This document shows, piece by piece, positions 26,359 through 35,507 of a stretch of 64,000 bases of DNA (positions are counted from its first letter, which is position 1; every line of letters starts with the position of its first letter). The notes below the pieces were generated by a model. That model worked only from the letters and a program-made list of their open reading frames with translations. It did no database searches and was not told the origin of the DNA. The DNA comes from an uncultured Eubacteriales bacterium (GTDB lineage: Bacteria > Bacillota > Clostridia > Oscillospirales > Oscillospiraceae), in NCBI GenBank assembly GCA_900543085.1, contig UQQF01000007.1, forward strand, positions 5,453-69,452. Reading direction: 5' to 3'. A program made the translations under genes and the position numbers.

Positions 26359-27162
26359 TCACTGCTCCCGCGCGGTGGCGGCGCCGGAGAATTCGCAGTC
26401 GGCGAGTTGGGCGTCGGGGAGGCGGCAGGCGCGGCGCTCGCGCTCTGCGAGGCGGCGCACGAAGTCTGTGGCGGGTGCGCGCAGCAGCTCTTTGGGCGGG
26501 GCGTACTGCTCTATTCTGCCGGCGTCCATGACCAGCACTTTGGTGCCGAGGCGCAGAGCCTCGGAGATGTCGTGCGTGACAAAGAGCACGGTGATGCCCG
26601 TCTGCTGCCAGATGCGCTTGAGCTCCGTCTGGAGCTGGGCGCGGGTTATCTCGTCCACCGCGCCGAAGGGCTCATCCATCAGCAGCAGCTCGGGCGAGGC
26701 GGCGAGGGCGCGGGCTATGCCCACGCGCTGCTGCTGTCCGCCGGAGAGCTCGTCGGGGTAGCGGCGCTTGAGCTCCCTGTCCAGGCCGACTATGCGCATC
26801 CACTTGTCCACGGCCTCGCGCGTGCGCTTTTTGTCGCGGCGGTTTAGCAGGTTCGGCACGTAGGCTATGTTCTGCTCCACGCTCATGTGCGGGAACAGCA
26901 CGCTGCCCTGGATGGCGTAGCCGATGCTGCGGCGCAGCTGCACCTGGTCCATGCCGGCTATGTCCTCGCCGTTTATCAGCACCGCGCCGGCATCGGGCGT
27001 GAGCAGGCCGTTCACCAGCTTGAGCGCCGTGGTCTTGCCGCAGCCGGACGAGCCGATTATGGTCACGAACTCGCCTGCTTCTATGCTGAGATTGAAGTCG
27101 TCGAGCACGGCCTTGTCGCCGTAGCTCTTGCAGATGTGCCGGAATTCTATGCTTGTGCTCAT
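26359..27162 (-). CDS. Betaine/osmolyte-type ABC transporter ATP-binding protein
   Basis: A 267-residue ABC ATPase like OpuCA/EgtU-type importers. Walker A GSSGCGKTT (37-45), Q-loop AIQGSVLFPHM, signature LSGGQQQR, Walker B LLLMDEPFGAVD, and H-loop VTHDISEA are all intact. The C-terminal tail is short, without the paired CBS domains of full OpuCA. GAGGAGG lies 7 bases before ATG 27162, and the gene overlaps the substrate-binding gene by 4 bases. No intact permease gene is in the window, so the ATPase may be unpartnered here. Confidence 0.92.
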   Translation of the reverse strand: MSTSIEFRHICKSYGDKAVLDDFNLSIEAGEFVTIIGSSGCGKTTALKLVNGLLTPDAGAVLINGEDIAGMDQVQLRRSIGYAIQGSVLFPHMSVEQNIAYVPNLLNRRDKKRTREAVDKWMRIVGLDRELKRRYPDELSGGQQQRVGIARALAASPELLLMDEPFGAVDEITRAQLQTELKRIWQQTGITVLFVTHDISEALRLGTKVLVMDAGRIEQYAPPKELLRAPATDFVRRLAERERRACRLPDAQLADCEFSGAATAREQ

Positions 27163-28064
27163 GCGTCTGCCTCCTCGTTCAAAAGCCCGTGATCGCGCAG
27201 GAAGTCCATGGCCACGTCGCGCGGCTCGGCGCCCTCGGTCTCGACGGCGTAGTTCATCGCGGCCATGTCCGCGTCGGTGATGGTTCCCGTCAGCTTGGCG
27301 AATATCTCCTCCAGCTCGGAGTGGTCTTCAAGCACCTCGTTGCGCACGACGTTGCCGCAGAGGTAGCTGGGGAAGAAGCCCTTGTCGTCTGCGAGCACCA
27401 CGGCGTCCGCCGTCGAGAGCTGCCCGTCGGTGGTGAAGATGACCATGACGTCTATTTCGCCCTGATTGAGCGCCTGGTACTTGAGTCCGATGTCCATGTC
27501 CATCGTCGCGCCGAAACTGAGACCGTAGGTCTCGCACAGCGCGTCATAGCCGTCCTCACGCTCAAAGAAGTCGTACTCCGCGCCGAAGGTGAGCCGGTAG
27601 TCCACTTTGGCGAGGTCGGAGTAGGTCTCGATGCCGTAGCGCTTGGCTATCTCCGTGCGCACGACCAGACCGTAGGTGTTGTTGAAGCCGTACATGCCCA
27701 GCCAGCTCATGTCGTAGTCCGTCTCGTAGCGCGCTTGCAGCTCGCCGAACAGGCTCTCATCGTAGACGCCGCTCTCCATGAGCACCATGTTCCAGGCAGT
27801 GCCGGTGTACTCGGGGTAGATGTCGAACTCCCCGCTCTCCATCGCGGGCTGGATGTTCGAGGTGCCGCCGCCCACGCCCTGCGTCAGCTCTACGTTCAGG
27901 CCGGTGTCCTGCTCGATGAGGATGTCCAGCGCCTCGCCAAGTATGTACTGCTCGGTCATGGGCTTGGTGGCGATGTTTATCGTGTCCGCCTTGCCGCCGG
28001 TAAAGAGCGAGACGCACACCAGCGCTACGCAGGCGAGCGCTGCGACTCCCGCAGTTAAAGACAC
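27159..28064 (-). CDS. Quaternary-amine-type substrate-binding domain, probably cut from a permease fusion
   Basis: About 301 residues. One membrane segment (about 1-22) precedes a type 2 periplasmic-binding domain of the OpuAC/OsmF kind (PMTEQYILGEALDILIEQ, FDIYPEYTGTAWN, VMVIFTTDGQLS, GFFPSYLCGNVVRNEVL). In many Clostridia this domain is fused behind an OpuCB-type permease, and TAGVAALACVAL matches the joint. Here the frame hits a stop near 28117 and nothing permease-like lies upstream. GTG 28064 has no ribosome site. I infer a 5' truncation; expression as a separate binding protein is less likely. Confidence 0.75.
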   Translation of the reverse strand: MSLTAGVAALACVALVCVSLFTGGKADTINIATKPMTEQYILGEALDILIEQDTGLNVELTQGVGGGTSNIQPAMESGEFDIYPEYTGTAWNMVLMESGVYDESLFGELQARYETDYDMSWLGMYGFNNTYGLVVRTEIAKRYGIETYSDLAKVDYRLTFGAEYDFFEREDGYDALCETYGLSFGATMDMDIGLKYQALNQGEIDVMVIFTTDGQLSTADAVVLADDKGFFPSYLCGNVVRNEVLEDHSELEEIFAKLTGTITDADMAAMNYAVETEGAEPRDVAMDFLRDHGLLNEEADA

Positions 28065-28641
28065 GCAGCCCGCGGTTATGCTTATTATAGGAAACTGGTT
28101 CGCTCCAGTTGAAAACTAGCTTTTCGTTAGACCTGCCTACGGCCCTCGATGCCATCTCTCTCACGCCCTCTTTCCTGTATCATAACGCCTTGCGTTTCCG
28201 CTCGGCGTCAAATTTTGCTTTCCCCGAGTAGTTGTATGCCGTTAAAATGACCTCCTGTATTGATTTGGCTTGGAATCAAAACAGGGGGTCTGGGGTATTC
28301 AGTTATGTATTGCTTCCGGCGCCAAAGGCGCATGCCTGCCCCTCTGGCCGCTGAGTGTACATTAGGTTATAAGTATAATCATGAATCGAACTCAGTCAGG
28401 GCTCCATTAGAATAACAAAAAGCGTAGTCAGTAAATATGGCAGCTAGCGTTTACTTGTGAAAAAGATGTTGAAATCAATGTCCAAAATCCTATACAACTC
28501 AAAGCCCAAAAATCTATATGTCTGGAGGCCTCAGCTTTGCTCCCATGCAGGTACTTTAGTTTGCAATATTCGTGACTACTTTTAATTAGACATCACACTT
28601 GTCGCGCAGATAACTGCTTTACTCTGTATAGTAATCAGATT
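28065..28641. other. Non-coding junction at the start of the accessory block
   Basis: No gene was found in 577 bp. Base composition becomes clearly more AT-rich. A minus-strand TATAAT (28089-28084) lies next to an inverted repeat AACTGG/CCAGTT (28093-28098, 28105-28110), but no convincing -35. No tRNA or transposase is visible. It is probably the breakpoint that removed the permease half of the transport gene. Confidence 0.55.
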
Positions 28642-29502
28642 TTAAAGTGCAAACATCACCGTGCCCGCAAACACCGCGAGCATCCCTGCAACCTGGAGGC
28701 GTGTGCTGCGCTCGTGCAGGAAAATGGCTGCAAATACTGCGGACACAAGTGTGCCCGCCTTGACTATCGCAGTGACCGCGGACGCGGGGCCGGAGGCTAT
28801 GGCACTGTACATGAAGAGATACGATACCCCTATAGCAGCGCCACCGGATAGCAGCGAGCCCAGCTCGCGGCGGGAAACGGCGCTCTTATCAGGCATGCTG
28901 CGTGTCGCCAGCGCCATTACCCACAGCACAACCACAACGACCAGTTCGCGCACGGTTGTTGTGAGCTCAGTGCTAACAGCGCAGGTGTCCAGCTTAGCTA
29001 TGACGGTTGACAGGGCCTGAAGCGACGGGGACAGAATTCCCCAGGCTATCCAGCCCCGACCGCGTGCGGAGTTTTCCTTGCTCCCGCCTTTTCCAAGCGC
29101 AGCAAATGTTCCCGCAAGAATCAGCGCGGCGCCCGCGAAGTAGGCCGGCTTTATGCTCTCGCCGACAAGCAAATACGCAAAGAGCATGGTTGCTATGATG
29201 TTGACCTTGTCCAAGGCCATAAATGCGCCCACGTTCGCACGCCTAAGCCCGGCAAAGTATGCTATCCAAGACGCGGCCTGAACGGCGCCGGACAGTATGG
29301 ACAGCAGCCAACTCTCTCTTGTCATGTCTGGCAGCTGCCGTATTGCACCGGAAAGAAGCGCTGTGAGCGCCACTACGGCGAGCATGGCCGTGTTGCTTAT
29401 CGCGCTCATTGCAGCCGCTCTACCGCATGCTGAACCTTGCTTCTGGAAAATCACAGCAATGCCCGCAAAAAGCGCGGACATTGCCGATGTTAATATCCAC
29501 AT
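28642..29502 (-). CDS. EamA/DMT-family transporter
   Basis: A 286-residue protein with ten predicted membrane segments in two EamA repeats (about 1-140 and 150-286). The WILTSAMSALFAGIAVIFQKQGS start, FMALDKVNIIATMLFAYLLVGE and VTAIVKAGTLVSAVFAAIFLHER segments are typical of drug/metabolite transporters, which often export amino acids or other small products. It is last in the minus-strand operon, 3 bases after the S10 peptidase stop; its ribosome site is weak (AGAGA), suggesting coupling. The substrate is unknown. Confidence 0.85.
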   Translation of the reverse strand: MWILTSAMSALFAGIAVIFQKQGSACGRAAAMSAISNTAMLAVVALTALLSGAIRQLPDMTRESWLLSILSGAVQAASWIAYFAGLRRANVGAFMALDKVNIIATMLFAYLLVGESIKPAYFAGAALILAGTFAALGKGGSKENSARGRGWIAWGILSPSLQALSTVIAKLDTCAVSTELTTTVRELVVVVVLWVMALATRSMPDKSAVSRRELGSLLSGGAAIGVSYLFMYSAIASGPASAVTAIVKAGTLVSAVFAAIFLHERSTRLQVAGMLAVFAGTVMFAL

Positions 29503-29505
29503 AAG

Positions 29506-30939
29506 CTATATCTCTGTACCTACACGACGCCCTAGCACAAAATCCCTTATGTCTGAGCTGAGACGCGCCGCGCTCTCCTCGCCGATGTACTGCATATGCC
29601 CGGAAGGATACTCTGATATTAGAACCTGCCCTGCCTCAAATTTAAGCTGGCTTACTGTGTATCTGACGCGGCCCATGGTCGTCACGAGGTCGAACATGCC
29701 GCTGCAAAACAGCACGCGCATACCTCTATTGCGCTTTAGAGCCGACTGCAAATGCTCAAACGGAGTCTTTGTGCAGCAATAGTCCCAGACGCCGTTTATG
29801 TTGAAGTCTATGACCTTGTACTCGCGAGTGGTGTCCAGCTTCAGAGTCTCGGAAGCGTACTTCATAAACGCCCCGCGAAAGGCCGGCATGAGCCGTCCCA
29901 TTGAGGCGTCGTCGCCCACGGGATCCTGCGTTCCGGCGCGCTTCACATACGGCAGTGTGAATCTGGCGTCATAGCTTGCCAGGCTCCGGCGCTCCGGTGA
30001 AAGCCTGACGGACGCATATTCCGAGGCGTCCAGATGTAGAGCACAGAGTTCCAGGTAGTTTTCTGAAAGCCCGGTAAGGTGGCTGAGCTTTTCAAGCACG
30101 GCACGACGGCGCTCCCCGCACAGTCTGTTTCCAAGGTACAGCGCAACTAGGTACTCTGTACCAAAATCGTATGCCTCACGCACACAATCTTCGAGGCGTG
30201 AGCCGCGCACGCCGGAGTGATAGCAGTTGACCGCCGCTATACTCGGCAGGTCGAGTACACCGGCCTCCACGCCATACTCATCCCAAAGATTTGGCTTTGG
30301 GTTAACGGTTATGCTGGCCCCGGACAAAATTATTCCGTCTATGGTTAGTCCTCTTGACACGGCTCCCGCAAAGGTCGGCCCTCCAAGGAGAATGTTAGCT
30401 ATAAAGCAGGCACGTAGAGTTCCATAGCTTTCGCCTAACAGATACTTTGGACTGTCCCAACGGTTTTCCTCGCTCACCCAGCACTCTATAAAATCCGCGA
30501 ACGCTTTGGCATCTCCCTCTATCGAAAGAACACTGCATGGCTGCACCGGGCCGTTTAGCCGGCCAAAGCCAGCGCCCACCGGGTCTATGACAACTATGTC
30601 GCACACGTCAAGCGGACAGTGCCTGTTGTCCTCAAGCTTGAACGGCGGGGTCTGGTTTGGCTCTTCCGGGTCTCCAAAATCAGCTTTTCGCGGGGAAAGC
30701 AGACCCATGTGCAGCCACAGGGCGGACGAGCCCGGCCCTCCGTTGAAAGCGAACAGCACCGGGCGGTTTGCGTCCGCAGCTACGTCCGTGCGAATATACG
30801 AGCAGCTGAACATCGTACCCGCAACAGATCCGTCGCTGTTCCGAACGGGGAAGTCTCGGCAGACAGCCCTGTACTCAACAGGCTCACCGTTGAGCACTAT
30901 GCGCCCGGTGCTCTCCACAACGTCACGGCTCGCGCTCAT
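29506..30939 (-). CDS. Peptidase S10 (serine carboxypeptidase), copy 1
   Basis: A 477-residue S10 serine carboxypeptidase. FNGGPGSSALWLHMG forms the oxyanion/substrate region, GESYGT holds the nucleophile serine, and SGHMQYIGEES holds the catalytic histidine; the Asp is likely in LFCSGMFDLVT. There is no signal peptide, so unlike vacuolar relatives it should act in the cytosol. The ATG overlaps the symporter stop by 4 bases and has GAGGGGGTGA upstream. It removes C-terminal residues from peptides or hydrolyses small amides/acyl esters; the substrate is unknown. A second, diverged copy lies at 32370. Confidence 0.9.
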   Translation of the reverse strand: MSASRDVVESTGRIVLNGEPVEYRAVCRDFPVRNSDGSVAGTMFSCSYIRTDVAADANRPVLFAFNGGPGSSALWLHMGLLSPRKADFGDPEEPNQTPPFKLEDNRHCPLDVCDIVVIDPVGAGFGRLNGPVQPCSVLSIEGDAKAFADFIECWVSEENRWDSPKYLLGESYGTLRACFIANILLGGPTFAGAVSRGLTIDGIILSGASITVNPKPNLWDEYGVEAGVLDLPSIAAVNCYHSGVRGSRLEDCVREAYDFGTEYLVALYLGNRLCGERRRAVLEKLSHLTGLSENYLELCALHLDASEYASVRLSPERRSLASYDARFTLPYVKRAGTQDPVGDDASMGRLMPAFRGAFMKYASETLKLDTTREYKVIDFNINGVWDYCCTKTPFEHLQSALKRNRGMRVLFCSGMFDLVTTMGRVRYTVSQLKFEAGQVLISEYPSGHMQYIGEESAARLSSDIRDFVLGRRVGTEI

Positions 30940-32342
30940 TCTCTCACCCCCTCAGCCTCTGCTGCGCCGGATAAGAGTTCGCGCTGTTCTATCTCGCGCT
31001 GCATCTGCGGTATCTTTTTCTCTATGTGAGCTACATAGAGGAAAAGTACGGAGATTACTATAAAGACAACCCCGGGTATGGTTATGTTCTCCGAGAAGAA
31101 CAGGTTAAGTACCGATGCATCCTGCGTCGCCATTCCCGCCTCATATGGCACGAGGTCGAGCAGCCAAGCCGCTATCACGCCGCCAATGGCCTGACCAAAC
31201 TTCTGCGAGAAGGTGAACACAGACATGATGACAGCCTGGTTGTCCACACCTGTCTTCCACTTGCCGTATATCATGGAGTCTAGCACGGACTGGAATATCA
31301 GGTTGCCGAAGAGGCCAAGGCCTATGCCTTCAATACCCCAGCAGACGTAGAGCAGAGGAAGATAAGCGTCCTTGGTAAAGAAGCGCACGGCGTAGTTGGC
31401 CGCCGCAAGTATGCAGCCGAAGAAACAGGTTTTGGCGTTGCCGAGCTTCCTGGACAACACGCCCATCATGAATATTGGGATTATGGAGGTTATTGTCCCG
31501 AGCACGGAGTAAATGCTCATCAAATCCGTGTTGCCTATGTTGTACTGGAGGTAGAAAACTAGAGTGCTGCCCATCAACGAGCCGTAGAGCAGATAGCCTA
31601 TGTAAGATACGCAAACGACAAGTAGGAACTTGTTCCTCATAAGCGCTTTGAGCATCTGACCAACGGACACTTTTTCCTCTTTGCCATGAGACTCCTCGAC
31701 CTCCTGGTCGTAGTTCTTCTCGTAGCCTCTGGTTCCCCACCACGCAATCAGGTGGCATAGCGCGTAGAACACTCCGTAGATGGCGGCTATTATAGCAAAG
31801 CCTTTCTGCATGCTCACGCCCCCCAGACGGGTGATAAGCGGCAGCGATATAGCCGGGATGAGCATATTCGCAGCGATTGTACCGACCGCCTTGAACTGAC
31901 CGAGAGACACACGCTCGGCCCTGTCGTCCGTGAGCCTTGCAAGCAGGGCGTTGAGCGGTACGCTTGTTATCGTAGTTGCCATGCCCTGGAATATGTACGT
32001 TATGGCTACCCAAAAAATCTTGCCATTGGAAGAGAGCTCGGGGACGTAGTAGCTCAAAAACAGGCAGACGCCGGCTGGTACGGAAAAGTACTTCAAATAA
32101 AAACGGCATTTGCCCTCTTTGGATTTTGTGCGGTCTACGATGATGCCCATCATTGGGTCGTTTATGGCGTCCCATATTCTCGCTATTGCCATTATAACCG
32201 CAGCGATACCGGGATCCATCTTTATTACATCCGTGTAGAAGTACAGCAGATAGTATGTGTTGAAAATAATAAGGCAATTCTTGCCGAAATCCGCTATAGC
32301 AAAGGATGTCTTTACGCTTATTGGCAGCTTGCCCGTCTTCAT
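30936..32342 (-). CDS. GPH-family (MelB-like) cation symporter
   Basis: A 468-residue, 12-helix glycoside-pentoside-hexuronide:cation symporter. Typical marks: FGKNCLIIFNTYYLLYFYTDV, WDAINDPMMGIIVDRTKSKEGKCR (family loop 2-3) and QFKAVGTIAANM. Although the family is named for sugars, several members carry amino-acid derivatives or amides, which would fit the peptidase neighbours. ATG 32342 is chosen since AAGGGGG lies 8 bases before it; ATG 32348 is too close to the site. It sits between the two S10 genes, likely importing their substrate (inference). Confidence 0.88.
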   Translation of the reverse strand: MKTGKLPISVKTSFAIADFGKNCLIIFNTYYLLYFYTDVIKMDPGIAAVIMAIARIWDAINDPMMGIIVDRTKSKEGKCRFYLKYFSVPAGVCLFLSYYVPELSSNGKIFWVAITYIFQGMATTITSVPLNALLARLTDDRAERVSLGQFKAVGTIAANMLIPAISLPLITRLGGVSMQKGFAIIAAIYGVFYALCHLIAWWGTRGYEKNYDQEVEESHGKEEKVSVGQMLKALMRNKFLLVVCVSYIGYLLYGSLMGSTLVFYLQYNIGNTDLMSIYSVLGTITSIIPIFMMGVLSRKLGNAKTCFFGCILAAANYAVRFFTKDAYLPLLYVCWGIEGIGLGLFGNLIFQSVLDSMIYGKWKTGVDNQAVIMSVFTFSQKFGQAIGGVIAAWLLDLVPYEAGMATQDASVLNLFFSENITIPGVVFIVISVLFLYVAHIEKKIPQMQREIEQRELLSGAAEAEGVRE

Positions 32343-32369
32343 TGGCATTTCCCCCTTAAAAAGTACGCT

Positions 32370-33770
32370 TTACCGCTCAAGTATGAAGGCTTTGATGTCA
32401 TTGAGCAGTTCTGTAGCCGTCTTGTCGCCGAGGTACGGCATGTGTCCCGCTTCGTAGCAACGTACCGAGGCACGCTCCGGCGGGATGTCGTAGTGGCTGA
32501 GGAAGTACCTCACCCATCCGAGAGTGGTGAGCATGTCGTAATATCCAACTCCGAACATGACTCTTAGTCGGGGATTGCGGTGCATGGCGTTTTCCAGGCA
32601 GCGTATAGGGGACACATCCGTGTGGTAATTCCATATCCGCTCCCCGGCGTTCCATATCTCCACATACTCCTCGTCCAGGTCTATTCCAAGCCTGTTCTTC
32701 CACAATCCGTTGAAACCCACAGAAAACGCCGGCATACATATCGCATTCGAGGCGTCGTCGGAAAAGAAGTCGTAGTCCTCGGGACGGGTGTATTCAGCCA
32801 GGCTGAACCTGGCGTCGTATAACCCTATGGATTTTCCCTCCGCGGCCAAGGCAGAGGCCGGGTACTTGAACACGTCCACATTCAGGCCGTTTTTCAAAAT
32901 GACATCCACTGGGTAACCTGTATAGCGGCTGAGCTTCCTGGCGATGTCCTCGCGCTCGCTATCCGGTAGCCTGCGTCCCAGCAGCAGTGCTCTCATATAC
33001 TCGTCGCAGCAGAACCTGTCACACTCGTCCACGAACTCGGCCAGGCTGCCCTTTCCATCACGGTGCCAGTACCAGTTTGCGGCTGCCATGCTGGGCAGAT
33101 TGAGCACGGCCTTGGGCACGGGGAAGCTGTCCTGACCGTGGTCGAGCGCGCTGCCCAGCATGATTATGCCGCTCAGGTGCAGCGCACCGCCGGCACAGTC
33201 TATGCCGCTTCCGTAGAATATCTGCTCGGCTATCATGGCGTTGCGTATGGTGCCGAAGCTCTCACCCATTATATATATCGGACTGTTCCAGCGCTTGTGC
33301 TCCGTGAGCCAGGCCCTTATGCACTGAATAAAGGCCTCAGCATCCTTCTGCGTGGAGCAGTAGGTCTCCTTTGCTTCTCTGTTCAAAAGCCGGGCATATC
33401 CGGTGCCGACGGCGTCGAGAGCCACGACATCGCACACGTCCAACAGGCATGCATCGTTGTTCATCAGCCTGAACGGAGCGGTCTGAGCCATATCCGGCCC
33501 GGTGTCGCTTATACGCATAGGCGAGAGCAGACCCATGTGTACGAACAGGCTGCCGCATCCCGGCCCTCCGTTCCAGGCGAACAGGACGGGGCGTCCGTCG
33601 CTCGTCTCCAGTCCAGTTCTCTCATATCCGAATGCGAACATGGTCGCGTCAACGTCCCCAAACTCATTTACTATTGGAAAGTTTTCAGAGACAGCCCTGT
33701 ACGGTATCTCCACACCGTCTACGCAGGCCATCCCATCGGAGACGAATTTCACTTTCTTAAACTCAGCCAT
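32370..33770 (-). CDS. Peptidase S10 (serine carboxypeptidase), copy 2
   Basis: A 466-residue S10 serine carboxypeptidase, clearly paralogous to copy 1 but diverged. WNGGPGCGSLFVHMG, GESFGT (nucleophile Ser) and AGHMPYLGDKT (catalytic His) are present; MFGVGYYDMLTTLGW is the Asp region. There is no signal peptide. ATG 33770 is preferred; TTG 33776 is an alternative start. The upstream site is GCGGGG. Two S10 copies in one operon suggest different specificity for the two ends of one substrate or for two substrates. Confidence 0.9.
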   Translation of the reverse strand: MAEFKKVKFVSDGMACVDGVEIPYRAVSENFPIVNEFGDVDATMFAFGYERTGLETSDGRPVLFAWNGGPGCGSLFVHMGLLSPMRISDTGPDMAQTAPFRLMNNDACLLDVCDVVALDAVGTGYARLLNREAKETYCSTQKDAEAFIQCIRAWLTEHKRWNSPIYIMGESFGTIRNAMIAEQIFYGSGIDCAGGALHLSGIIMLGSALDHGQDSFPVPKAVLNLPSMAAANWYWHRDGKGSLAEFVDECDRFCCDEYMRALLLGRRLPDSEREDIARKLSRYTGYPVDVILKNGLNVDVFKYPASALAAEGKSIGLYDARFSLAEYTRPEDYDFFSDDASNAICMPAFSVGFNGLWKNRLGIDLDEEYVEIWNAGERIWNYHTDVSPIRCLENAMHRNPRLRVMFGVGYYDMLTTLGWVRYFLSHYDIPPERASVRCYEAGHMPYLGDKTATELLNDIKAFILER

Positions 33771-33788
33771 ATCCAAATTACCCCGCTT

Positions 33789-34994
33789 TCAGGTCATAAG
33801 CTGCCCGTCCTTTATGACAAGCTCCGGCTTCTTTGCAAACACCGTGGTGTCCTCGTCTGGTCTGCCGCGGAACGCTATGAGGTCGGCGCGCTTGCCGGCC
33901 TTCACCGTGCCGTATTTGTCATCGAGGAGTGCTATTTTTGCGCTCTCAATAGTAGCCTGTCTCAGCAGTTCCGTATTTGAAAGGCCCATCTCCTTCCTTG
34001 CGGTGAACTCCGAATCAGGCTCCTTCAGGAAGGATTCAAGTGAGTTGTCCGTACCCCAACCGGTACGCACTCCGGCGTCCCAGGCAAGCCTTATACCTTT
34101 CACGGCGCGCTCAAAGGCCCATCGGCACTGCTCTAGTATCTCGCGGCTGCCCGGCGCCGCCTCGCCGGATACGGCGGCCCTGTATGGGCCATACATACAA
34201 GCAAATGTTGGTACGAGCGCGGTCTTTCCGCCGAGCCTGAGGATTTCTTCTATGCACTCCCCGTCTATGCACGTCGCGTGCTCTATCGTCTTTACTCCGG
34301 ACTGGATGCAGAGCAAAATACCCTCTTTGCCGTGGCAGTGAGCTGCGACATATTTTCCGAGCGAATCTGCCGAGCGCACATATACCTCCGTCTCCTCGCG
34401 CGTTATTATCAGCTCTCCGGGATCGCCGCCCGGGTTCGCCACGGAACCGGTGGCCATTATCTTTATAAAGTCGGCCCCATCCGCTATCTCGCGCCTCACC
34501 TTGCCCGGGATGGCGGCGGGGTCGTCCACCTCGATGTACATACCCGGGAACTGCCAGTTGCCCTTGGCGGTCGGAGAGAGGATGTGCCCGCTCGCTATTA
34601 TGCGCGAGCCACGTATAAGGCCGCTTTTTACGGCGTCACGGGTTTTGACCTCTACCTTGTAGGAGCTTCCGCATGAGCGGAGCGTCGTATAGCCGTATGA
34701 CAGCATCGTAGAGGCGTATTTTATCGCATCTGTGAAGTCGTCATATACGTCGCGGACGAAGAAATCGCTGAAGTCGGCGTGTGTGAAGGAGATATGGCAG
34801 TGCAGGTCGAACATACCGGGCATAAGCGTCATGCCGCACAGGTCGAGGGCCGTTGCGCCTTCCGGCAGTTCAGGCACAACAGAGACAGGGTAGATGCCGG
34901 ATATGTTTTCTCCATCTATGAGGACGTGCCCGACCCTCTCGTCAAACCCCTCCGTTAGCTCCGGAATCAGCCTGCAATTTTGTAAAAGCAGCAT
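33789..34994 (-). CDS. Amidohydrolase (Met-dependent hydrolase A / prolidase-like)
   Basis: A 401-residue amidohydrolase of the imidazolonepropionase/Xaa-Pro dipeptidase-like subgroup. FDLHCHISF is the metal HxH, DFIKIMATGS gives the bridging lysine position, AAHCHGKEGI and TIEHAT supply metal histidines, and GWGTDN the catalytic Asp. These binuclear metal enzymes cleave C-terminal proline dipeptides or other cyclic amides. AGGAGG lies 8 bases before ATG 34994. It shares the operon with two S10 peptidases and RidA, pointing to stepwise peptide or amide breakdown. Confidence 0.88.
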   Translation of the reverse strand: MLLLQNCRLIPELTEGFDERVGHVLIDGENISGIYPVSVVPELPEGATALDLCGMTLMPGMFDLHCHISFTHADFSDFFVRDVYDDFTDAIKYASTMLSYGYTTLRSCGSSYKVEVKTRDAVKSGLIRGSRIIASGHILSPTAKGNWQFPGMYIEVDDPAAIPGKVRREIADGADFIKIMATGSVANPGGDPGELIITREETEVYVRSADSLGKYVAAHCHGKEGILLCIQSGVKTIEHATCIDGECIEEILRLGGKTALVPTFACMYGPYRAAVSGEAAPGSREILEQCRWAFERAVKGIRLAWDAGVRTGWGTDNSLESFLKEPDSEFTARKEMGLSNTELLRQATIESAKIALLDDKYGTVKAGKRADLIAFRGRPDEDTTVFAKKPELVIKDGQLMT

Positions 34995-35026
34995 ATACTC
35001 AGCCTCCTATCAGCCCAAAGTTGCGC

Positions 35027-35491
35027 TTAGCCGTCTATTTCGACGACTGCCTCTACTTCTACCGGCAGGTTCATGGGCAGCGCCGCCACGCCGACCGCAC
35101 TTCTGGCGTGTCTGCCTGCGTCGCCGAACACTTCCACAAATAAATCAGATGCGCCATTTATAACAGCTGGCTGCCTGTCAAACTCCGGAGCAGAGGCAAC
35201 GAAGCCAACTAGCTTGACTACTCTCACGACTTTGTCCAGGTCACCTATCTCACGCTTTATGTTTGAGATAAGGGCTATCGCCGCATTCTTCGCACACTCG
35301 TATCCCTCATCAACGCTCACTCCACCGCCCAGTTTTCCGCTGACTGTGGGCACACCAGAGCTGTCGAACGAGCCGGCACCGGATAGAAAGAGCAAGTTGC
35401 CTGTGCGGCAGACCGACACATAGTTGGCCACGGGGCTTGTTCCCCCGCTAAGCTCGATGCCCATTTCGGCCAGTTTCTTTTCAGCGTTCAT
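35027..35491 (-). CDS. RidA family protein
   Basis: A 154-residue RidA/YjgF-YER057c-UK114 protein. RidA hydrolyses reactive enamine/imine intermediates released by PLP enzymes. Family features LLFLSGAGSFD, AAIALISNIKREIG and GVAALPMNLPVEVEAVVEI are present. In this subgroup the typical catalytic arginine of RidA is in SAVGV context (RHARSAVGVAALP). GGAGG lies 9 bases before ATG 35491. It is next to a class V PLP enzyme, the kind of partner that makes such intermediates. Confidence 0.88.
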   Translation of the reverse strand: MNAEKKLAEMGIELSGGTSPVANYVSVCRTGNLLFLSGAGSFDSSGVPTVSGKLGGGVSVDEGYECAKNAAIALISNIKREIGDLDKVVRVVKLVGFVASAPEFDRQPAVINGASDLFVEVFGDAGRHARSAVGVAALPMNLPVEVEAVVEIDG

Positions 35492-35507
35492 GTTTCTTTG
35501 CCTCCAA

